The notes below the pieces were generated by a model. It made no database searches, was not told where the DNA came from, and saw only the letters and a list, made by a program, of their open reading frames with translations. Below are positions 35,013-39,336 of a DNA stretch of 39,336 bases, one piece after another. The position numbers and the translations under genes were made by a program. The stretch is taken from assembly GCA_936924235.1 (NCBI GenBank), contig CAKZHN010000232.1, positions 1 to 39,336 on the forward strand, read 5' to 3'. This DNA is from an uncultured Rhodoplanes sp. Its GTDB lineage: Bacteria; Pseudomonadota; Alphaproteobacteria; Rhizobiales; Xanthobacteraceae. Every line of letters begins with the position of its first letter. Positions within the stretch are counted from its first letter, which is position 1.

Positions 35013-36506
35013 CTATGTTTTGCGAAGCAGTGGCCAGAGCTCGCTCATCGGAGCCTGATCGCCGAGCTTATCGAGGATCGCCGTGATCTTCTCGGCATTG
35101 CCACGAATCACCTTGGCGTGATCGGCGCAATCGAAGAACTTGTCGCGCAATTGCGCGGCCGTCATCGGGTTCTTCGGCGTGCCGCTGGCATCGACCACGA
35201 GCTTCTCGATGGTGCGGCCGTCCTTCAGCGTGACCGCGACGCGTGTCGGATAGTCCTCATGCGCGTCGGCGAATTCCGGATCGAGCGACACGGCGACCAT
35301 CTGCGCCAGCGCCTTGACGCGCTCGTCCTTGATGGATTCCGGCTCGAACGTGGCGAGATGCGGCACGCCGCGCACCAGTGACGTGGCGATGACGTATTGC
35401 AGATTGAACTTCGCAGCCTCCATGTCGGCGGGATATTCCGGCTTGGCGCGGTTCGAGGCGTATTTCGAGATGCCAGCCTTGATGGCAGTGATATCGGCGA
35501 CGCGCGGGCCGAGCTCTTCGCGGAGCGACAGCGCCGCGTCGATGCCGGTGTGGATCACGCCGCCGCAGGGATAGCGCTTCGGCCGGTAGCCGATCTCGAC
35601 GAGGTCGAAGCGCTTGCCGAGATCGCCGAACGGCTCATAGCTGATGGCCATCCCGCGCCCGAACGCCGCGAGGAATCCGCCGCGGCCTTCGATCGCGGCA
35701 TGGTTCGAGGTGAAGCCCTTGCCGCCCAGCACCGCCGCCATCATGCCGTTCTTCGCCGCGTGTCCGGCATGCAGCGGCTTGGTCATGGTGCCGTAGTTGG
35801 CGTTGACGCCGGAGGCGAGCGACACCGCGATGCCGATCACGTCCGGAATCTTCGCCGCCGGCAGCTTCATCAGTTTCGCGCAGGCGACGGCGGCGCTGAT
35901 TGCGCCGATGGTCGAGGTGGCGTGCCAGGCGCCGATACCGGCCTGGGTCGGGTTGGCGCGGCCGAGCCGCGAGCAGACCTCGAAGCCGACCATGAAGGCC
36001 GCCAGCACGTCGGCCTGCGTCGAGTCGAGCTTCTCGGCGAGCGGCAGCAGCGCCGGAATCACCGGAGCCATCATCTGGCCCTGCTGGAAGGTGAAATCGA
36101 AATCCAGCGCGTGCGAGGCCACGCCATTCGCCAGCGCGGCGAGCTGCGGCGAGGTCTTCAGCGGCGAGCCGATCACCGATACGGCGGGCGCTGCGCCCTC
36201 CTCCTTCACCATGTCGCGGATGATCTCGGCGGATTTCTCGGTCGAGCCCGCGAGCGTGACACCTGTGGTGTCGACGAAGGCGGTGCGCGCCCGCTCGATC
36301 GCCAGCGGCGGCGCCTGTTTCAGGTCGAAGCCGGCCGCGAAGTCGGCGATCAACGGCGAAATTTTGACTTGGAGAAAGAGGTTCTGCAGGCCTCCGACCT
36401 GGACCTGCTCCTGCGCCCTTGCCAATCCCGGCAGCCCGGCCAGCGCTGCTGCACCGCCGAGAAGGAACGTCCGCCGGGCGAGCCTGCTTGCGTGTTGTTT
36501 ATGCAT
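35013..36506 (-). CDS. MmgE/PrpD family protein with a Tat leader
   Basis: This 497-aa protein begins MHKQHASRLARRTFLLGGAA. It has a twin arginine at residues 11-12 (ARRTFLLGG), a hydrophobic stretch and a likely cut after ARA at about 31. This is a standard Tat leader. The remainder is MmgE/PrpD-like (HALDFDFTFQQGQMMAPVIP, GFEVCSRLGRANPTQAGIGA, WHATSTIGAISAAVACAKLM, YGTMTKPLHAGHAAKNGMMA, RYPCGGVIHTGIDAAL). 2-Methylcitrate dehydratase (PrpD) is normally cytoplasmic, so export is odd. PrpD-fold proteins act on small carboxylates; the reaction here is unknown. The start has GGGAGG upstream. It is not beside other propionate genes. bluB converges on its 3' end. Confidence 0.88.
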   Translation of the reverse strand: MHKQHASRLARRTFLLGGAAALAGLPGLARAQEQVQVGGLQNLFLQVKISPLIADFAAGFDLKQAPPLAIERARTAFVDTTGVTLAGSTEKSAEIIRDMVKEEGAAPAVSVIGSPLKTSPQLAALANGVASHALDFDFTFQQGQMMAPVIPALLPLAEKLDSTQADVLAAFMVGFEVCSRLGRANPTQAGIGAWHATSTIGAISAAVACAKLMKLPAAKIPDVIGIAVSLASGVNANYGTMTKPLHAGHAAKNGMMAAVLGGKGFTSNHAAIEGRGGFLAAFGRGMAISYEPFGDLGKRFDLVEIGYRPKRYPCGGVIHTGIDAALSLREELGPRVADITAIKAGISKYASNRAKPEYPADMEAAKFNLQYVIATSLVRGVPHLATFEPESIKDERVKALAQMVAVSLDPEFADAHEDYPTRVAVTLKDGRTIEKLVVDASGTPKNPMTAAQLRDKFFDCADHAKVIRGNAEKITAILDKLGDQAPMSELWPLLRKT

Positions 36507-36538
36507 GGCCGCCGCCTCCCTGCCGCGAGACTACCACG

Positions 36539-36566
36539 TTGACACCCCCGCGCCTGGGTCTAGATT
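36539..36566 (+). promoter_or_regulatory. Candidate sigma-70 promoter of thiC
   Basis: A perfect TTGACA (36539-36544) is followed after 16 bases by TAGATT (36561-36566). Transcription would start near 36573, at the first bases of riboswitch stem P1 (36571). The exact fit of promoter and RNA start supports the call. Confidence 0.7.
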
Positions 36567-36570
36567 AGGA

Positions 36571-36659
36571 CTGTTCCGAGGGGTGCTCCGGAAGGAGCTG
36601 AGATGCCGCGAAGCGGCGACCCTTTGAACCTGATCCGGGTCATGCCGGCGAAGGGACAG
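36571..36659 (+). promoter_or_regulatory. Thiamine pyrophosphate (TPP) riboswitch
   Basis: Stem P1 pairs CTGTTCC (36571-36577) with GGGACAG (36653-36659). The conserved P2/P3 part has GAGGGGTGC and the CTGAGAT bulge at 36598-36604. GCTCC/GGAGC (36585-36598) forms the small hairpin, and GCCGC-GAA-GCGGC an optional stem. The pyrophosphate-binding half reads CCCTTTGAACCTGATCCGG followed by GTCATGCCGGCGAAGGG. This is a textbook TPP (Thi box) sequence, 73 bases upstream of the thiC start. TPP binding should reduce thiC expression. AAGGAGGAA upstream of the ATG is the natural site to be hidden. Confidence 0.97.
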
Positions 36660-36732
36660 GGACGTTTCATCCCCCACCTGAAGCCTGAATCCGGATTTCG
36701 CTGTGGCCAATTTCGGCCGAAGGAGGAATTCG

Positions 36733-38634
<1,902 letters not shown>

Positions 38635-38657
38635 CTTTTTTGCACCCAGGCGGCCTT

Positions 38658-38789
38658 CACCCTCCCCTGGAGGGGGAGGGTCGCGAGCGAAGCGAGCGGG
38701 GTGGGGTGAGCTTCTAGAAGTTCACCCCACCCCGTCGCGCTTTTCGCTACGCTCAGAGCGCGCCGACTCTCCCCCTCCAGGGGAGGGTG
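38658..38789. repeat. 132-bp nested inverted-repeat element (REP-like)
   Basis: The outer arms are a perfect 21-bp inverted repeat (38658-38678 with 38769-38789; each has CTCCCC near an edge, and CACCCTCCCCTGG begins the left arm). An inner 13-bp pair (CGGGGTGGGGTGA at 38697-38709 with its complement at 38722-38734) surrounds the palindrome CTTCTAGAAG (38711-38720). Between the arms are purine/pyrimidine-rich stretches such as GCGAGCGAAGCGAGC. The element can fold into one long hairpin. It has the look of short interspersed repeats common in Bradyrhizobium-like genomes, and may also help end thiC transcription. No transposase or flanking duplication is seen. Confidence 0.8.
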
Positions 38790-39336
38790 GTCGCGCCGCG
38801 AGAGCGCGGATTCAATTCTGATTCAATTGTCAAACAGCCCGCGCCATAGTCGTCCGAAGGACGGCGTCGCTTCGCTCGCCTATGCGCGCGTAAACATCAG
38901 CATTCATGCAGGCGTGATTCATCGGCCCCTGACAGAGTGCGGCGCTGGGGCGGCGCCTTCTCTTCTTTTCCCTCACATGCGTGAGGGAGCGGAGCGCCGG
39001 TGAGGCGCTACGTCATAGTCTGGCACCTCTTGGAGGTGCCGCGTGCCTTGCGGCACGCGCGCCTCCCGGCGCTCCACTGTGGCGTTTGTCGAACTCGGGG
39101 ACCGTGCTTCCGGGCCCGGACAGGGGAGCGGAACCCCGCCCTGATCCAGGCAGCATTTGCGCTGCCCTTCATCCGGACCGCGTCCAGCCATCGAAGGCAG
39201 CCCCGCATCTGGTGCGATGGGGACGGACGGTTTCCCGAGACGTTCCGGGGCCCTGTTTTGCGTAAACACAGGGGGCCGGGCGCCACACCCTGCTCCGCCA
39301 ACATGACGCCTCATGAGAGCGCCCTCAGTCGAGCAA
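38790..39336. other. Gene-free region with further hairpins, probably interspersed repeat DNA
   Basis: No convincing reading frame is present; the two longest frames (38973-39314 minus, 38981-39265 plus) overlap each other and resemble no family. Two adjacent hairpins are visible: GGCACCTC/GAGGTGCC at 39022-39040 and GCGTGCC/GGCACGC at 39041-39058. The phrase GTCCGAAGGAC at 38859-38870, and the GATTCAATT repetition around 38810-38830, look like the scattered repeat debris typical of bradyrhizobial intergenic regions. That reading comes from general familiarity, not a search. The window ends inside this region, so its right boundary is unknown. Confidence 0.45.

Noticed and set aside
38973..39314. 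Possible 113-codon (minus) and 94-codon (plus, 38981-39265) genes at the right edge
   Set aside because: They overlap each other almost fully, have no ribosome binding site of note and resemble no family; likely repeat DNA.

Overview
This is a high-GC chromosomal window with the gene content of an alphaproteobacterium of the order Hyphomicrobiales (Rhizobiales), probably near Bradyrhizobium, Rhodopseudomonas or Pseudolabrys. The basis is orphan Bug/TctC binding proteins, several L,D-transpeptidases, an extensin-like lipoprotein, an ArsR-methyltransferase fusion ahead of metF-metH, BluB, and a dense nested inverted repeat of a bradyrhizobial style. No phage, plasmid, insertion sequence, CRISPR array, rRNA or tRNA was seen.

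Layout. (1) 1-6471, plus strand: the 3' part of a HyuA-HyuB (5-oxoprolinase type) fusion, a small WDPIGV protein, a Sec-exported Bug protein, a stand-alone MetE-type zinc methyltransferase, a GYD protein and a probably Tat-exported Bug protein. This looks like a catabolic cluster of unknown substrate. (2) 6493-10183: an EmrB/EmrA-type efflux pair divergent from a TetR regulator, with two perfect 21-bp palindromes between them. (3) 10258-13488, minus strand: a Tim44-like membrane protein, a small periplasmic protein and an extensin-like lipoprotein with LAS-peptidase residues. (4) 13639-15570, plus strand: a DUF2798-type membrane protein overlapping an amidase, then a 27-codon membrane peptide gene with a strong ribosome binding site and terminator. 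(5) 15612-21256, minus strand: an ArsR-methyltransferase, metF and metH operon behind a perfect 16-bp palindrome, an arrangement like SahR control of the methionine cycle. trmO is divergent. (6) 22171-25779: two tandem, nearly identical L,D-transpeptidases, a ketopantoate-reductase-like gene and a third, membrane-anchored L,D-transpeptidase. (7) 26010-29395: a DUF4403-type protein convergent with a TPR/GT41 O-GlcNAc-transferase-like (SPINDLY) protein. (8) 29533-32290: a Ser-rich protein divergent from an OmpR/EnvZ-type two-component pair, with four 10-bp-phased half-sites between them. (9) 32516-36506: an OmpA-domain protein with a long Gln/Pro/Ala repeat, bluB, and an MmgE/PrpD protein that carries a Tat leader. 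(10) 36539-38634: thiC behind a clear TPP riboswitch and a matching promoter. (11) 38635-39336: no convincing gene, but a 132-bp nested inverted repeat and further hairpins.

How it fits together. MetF supplies methyl-tetrahydrofolate to cobalamin-dependent MetH, and BluB makes the lower ligand of cobalamin. The fused ArsR-methyltransferase probably senses the state of the methyl cycle. The transpeptidases, extensin-like lipoprotein and OmpA-domain protein point to peptidoglycan remodelling and outer-membrane anchoring. No single gene set is an obvious new defence or mobile system. The best candidates for undescribed biology are the Hyu/Bug/MetE-like cluster, the 27-aa peptide gene, the phased half-sites at 30155-30198 and the Tat-exported PrpD homologue. 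All functions are inferred by reading translated sequence; no database search was run.
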